64,000 nt of DNA from an uncultured Verrucomicrobiota bacterium (GTDB lineage: Bacteria > Verrucomicrobiota > Verrucomicrobiia > Chthoniobacterales > JACTMZ01). How positions within the stretch are numbered: the stretch's first letter is position 1; each line of letters opens with the position of its first letter. The stretch lies in contig CAJBKE010000059.1 in NCBI GenBank assembly GCA_903953565.1, positions 79,923 to 143,922 on the forward strand, given 5' to 3'. Shown here one piece after another: positions 61,749 through 64,000 of this stretch. The notes under the pieces were generated by a model that was not told where the DNA came from, did not search any database, and was given only the letters and a program-made list of their open reading frames with translations. The position numbers and the translations under genes were made by a program.

Positions 61749-62621
61749 CTCTTCACCAGCATCTTTCCGTGAACTCCCTACGGTAATCACCGCGAGTGGG
61801 CCTCCGATAGTTCACAACAGTTTCCACAACTGTGCCGCCCATGCCGCCGACGGCTTTTGATCACGCGGAGCATCGAACTTTTGGCGACGAAATTTCGTCG
61901 GCTGCCCCGCTCCGCGTACAAAATGGCCGTGCCTAGTTGTTTTCTTTCGTGCCCGGCGCCCCTTGCATTTGCCAGTCCCAAGGCACCGAGAACCTCCCAT
62001 CTCGCCGCGTATTTCATACCCCGCATCGATAGATCTCCTCGTAGCAATTTTGCCTTCGGCTGCCTGAAGCCACAAACCTCTCGAGCTTTAAGGGCGATCA
62101 CTGGCAACCACTAACGGCCAATCATCGCCGGGCGCCATGCCTCGGCGTTCCTTGGCCACACCCTAGTGCACGTTTTCGAATCCCGTGCGCGCTGCCATTT
62201 TCTTTTGGGTTCAAATACGCTTTCACCCCTCATGAATACTCAATTCGCGGGCGTTTGATGGAAAAAGCCAAGCGAGCAAGTTTCACCAAGTTTTAGCAAC
62301 ACTTTGTGGCAAACTGTGGCAAAATCACTCCGCGCACAGCAACGATGCGGCAACACGCCTTCCTTGCGTTGTCAAAACGTTGCCCCTTTGTTGCCTGCCT
62401 TAAATCGCTTAAGGGGTAGAGTGTCCTCCACATTTGGAAAGACTCTGGCATGTTTCTGAAGTTTAGATAACTGGCTCCGCCACGGCAGTTGCTTCAGTCG
62501 GGCGCAGCAACCAAGCCACTTCGCCAGGTTTCGATGTCCCTTGGAAAGCCCAACTTCACACGCGCTGGAGCGCTCCGTCGCTGCTAGAGTTGAAACGCTT
62601 GGCGGTGCCCGCGCGCTTGTA
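61749..62621. other. Gene-poor stretch downstream of tRNA-Ser
   Basis: No protein-like frame or RNA gene recognised on either strand. Notable points are a 14-bp palindrome GACGAAATTTCGTC near 61880-61905, a tRNA-3'-end-like word (TTCGAATCCC then gcgctgcca) at 62176-62200, and tandem TGTGGCAAA words near 62305-62325. The part from 62240 to 62480 is more AT-rich than the surrounding genes. It could be a decayed integration site. Confidence 0.4.
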
Positions 62622-64000
62622 TCACAGGGACCGGATGAACTTGATCACGGCCGCGCGGTCTGCAGCGGGCATGTTTCGGAAGTTTTCCTTGGCCTGCTCG
62701 GCTTCGCCTCCGTGCCAGAGAATAGCCTCCTCCAGCGTCCGCGCGCGTCCGTCGTGCAAATACCCCTCCCCGCCGCTGACTCCGGCCGATAGGCCGATAT
62801 TCCACAACGGTGCGGTGCGCCATTCGGAACGCGAGGCGCCTTCGCCATTCATGTTGTCCGCCAAACCGGGGCCCATGTCATGCAGGAGCAGATCGGTGTA
62901 AGGGCGGATCGTCTGGTTCCTCAATTCGCCCAGCGGATGATAGTTGCCCGTGGTCATCTCCGGGGTGTGGCAAGCGACACACGACGCGGTGGCAAAGAGC
63001 CGCTGGCCGCGGAGGACTTCGGCATCCTGCAGGTCGCGTCTGGCGCCGACCCCGAGCAACTTGACGTAGCGATTCATCAGATCAAGTTCCTCGTCGCCGA
63101 TTTCCGCCGGCCGCGGAGATGTCTCGCCGTCGAGGACCGGAAAGATGCTGCTCGTCACGCCCATGTCGCGGTTGAAGGCGTGGGCAATCTGGTTCAACAC
63201 CGAGGCTTGGCTTGCTTTATGCCCAAAGCGGCCGAGGCGGAGGATGGCGGGATTAACCGGATCCGGAACCATATTGGCACGGCCGGAAATGCCGTCGCCG
63301 TCGGCATCATCGGGGTCGGCGAGGGCGAGGATCGTGCTTTCCGGAACGGCCTCGAGAAGACCCAAACCGATGAGCGGCAGCGCCGTGCGCAGGGAATAGA
63401 ATGCGGGCGTGACGCCGCTGAATTCCAACTCCGGCTTGCGCAGGGTGTAAGGCGTGCCATCGCCGTAGGTGCCCGTGATTTCGGTATATCCTTGCAGACT
63501 GACCTCCGCCTCGGGCGTTCTTTCGGTGGAGTGAGGTTGCAGTTGCTCGCCGAGCAACGGATGCGGCGCACCGTCCTCCCATGCCGCGACCTTGACGACA
63601 GCCCGGTCAATGGTTTCGCCGACCGCCGGCAGCAAAGATCTTCCATTGTTCGCATGGCAGGCGACACAGCTCTGTGCGACGAATCCGGGCCCGACCTTGC
63701 CGATGTGCTCGGCGAAAACCGGATTCCCCGCTTCGGTGTGCGCGCCGGTGCGGAAATCGGTATGATGGAGGCGGCGTCCGAGCAGGAACGGCTGCCCGCT
63801 CTCGGGCGTGATGTTCCCGGCCATTTGCTTGTAGCGGTTCTCCGGTTCGTTCGAATACTGGTAGGGCAGCGTGGTCAGTCCGCCGAGCCACGCTTCCTCC
63901 GGCAGCGGAAAGGAATCGAACGACGTGACCCCGACCACTTTGTTGGTTTCCGCCTCCCAGTCCTTCGCATACCAAGGGACGACGCCCTGGCCGACCACGT
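62622..64000 (-). CDS. Di-haem cytochrome c/peroxidase-like protein (DUF1111 type), 5' end beyond window
   Basis: At least 459 codons, open to the right edge. It lacks its signal peptide in view. Two CXXCH haem sites are visible: SCVACHANNG and SCVACHTPEM. The segment between them (SGRANMVPDP, RLGRFGHKASQASVLNQIAHAFNRDMG) and the end (GGEGYLHDGRARTLEEAILWHGGEA) match the di-haem oxidoreductase/thiol-oxidoreductase-like family. It is a periplasmic electron carrier or peroxidase; the partner is unknown. Confidence 0.85.
   Translation of the reverse strand, partial: VVGQGVVPWYAKDWEAETNKVVGVTSFDSFPLPEEAWLGGLTTLPYQYSNEPENRYKQMAGNITPESGQPFLLGRRLHHTDFRTGAHTEAGNPVFAEHIGKVGPGFVAQSCVACHANNGRSLLPAVGETIDRAVVKVAAWEDGAPHPLLGEQLQPHSTERTPEAEVSLQGYTEITGTYGDGTPYTLRKPELEFSGVTPAFYSLRTALPLIGLGLLEAVPESTILALADPDDADGDGISGRANMVPDPVNPAILRLGRFGHKASQASVLNQIAHAFNRDMGVTSSIFPVLDGETSPRPAEIGDEELDLMNRYVKLLGVGARRDLQDAEVLRGQRLFATASCVACHTPEMTTGNYHPLGELRNQTIRPYTDLLLHDMGPGLADNMNGEGASRSEWRTAPLWNIGLSAGVSGGEGYLHDGRARTLEEAILWHGGEAEQAKENFRNMPAADRAAVIKFIRSL

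Noticed and set aside
61787-62114. Open frames in the stretch after tRNA-Ser, including a possible integrase
   Set aside because: The translations have no integrase or other domain features; both strands look non-coding.

Overview
The window is GC-rich, densely coded DNA from a Gram-negative bacterium that is most likely a verrucomicrobium (Verrucomicrobiota; Chthoniobacterales-like or Opitutales-like, rank uncertain). Three things point there. It has a complete cassette of prepilin-type proteins matching the Verru_Chthon A/B/C/D families. It has lipopolysaccharide genes (kdsA, waaA, lptC-like/lptA/lptB, an LpxL/HtrB-type acyltransferase). It has secreted repeat proteins of the style common in that phylum. 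None of the start codons I inspected has a recognisable Shine-Dalgarno sequence, and many adjacent genes overlap by four bases (ATGA or GTGA).

Layout. 1-6455 (minus): a two-gene unit of very large secreted proteins, a glycine-rich tandem-repeat protein running off the left edge and a metalloprotease/delta-60-repeat protein. 6456-11268: an accessory patch with little conserved coding content, holding palindromic repeat elements, dispersed short repeats and whole or broken toxin-antitoxin-like genes (AbiEii-type nucleotidyltransferase pair, PIN remnant, TumE-like toxin, truncated nucleotidyltransferase pair). 11269-17179: a lone pseudopilin and a convergent, translationally coupled five-gene pseudopilin operon. 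17462-26019: a large secreted multi-domain protein, an exonuclease/endonuclease/phosphatase protein, a HerA-like ATPase and a 6-phosphogluconate dehydrogenase, punctuated by three copies of a palindromic intergenic repeat.

26055-49187: mostly housekeeping and envelope genes. These are an NTF2-like lipoprotein, a lipid A acyltransferase, metG, a SurA/PpiD-like foldase, a TPR-ExbB-ExbD-ExbD unit, a 1158-residue conserved protein that may be a PPi-type PEP carboxykinase, a CDF transporter, a gamma-carbonic anhydrase, HU, malate dehydrogenase, a methyltransferase, an APC permease with a coupled secreted protein, a serine hydrolase, recR, a membrane protein with a decayed nucleotide-cyclase-like domain, a ClpX-like ATPase and a Ser/Thr kinase.

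49241-61748: pseudouridine synthase, rhomboid protease and AsmA-like protein, then rsmD-waaA-kdsA-lptC-lptA-lptB-hprK-ptsH-ptsI-rsmA, which couples Kdo/LPS export genes to a regulatory phosphotransfer (HPr) system and ends in an unusual RsmA-Nudix fusion and tRNA-Ser(GCU). 61749-62621 is a gene-poor stretch. The right edge holds a partial di-haem cytochrome/peroxidase-like gene.

The most interesting items are the nested palindromic element at 6766-6973, the three-copy dispersed palindrome, the RsmA-Nudix fusion, the putative PPi-type PEPCK, the ExbB with a C-terminal zinc ribbon, a C-terminal module shared by two secreted proteins, and the apparent absence of Shine-Dalgarno sequences.
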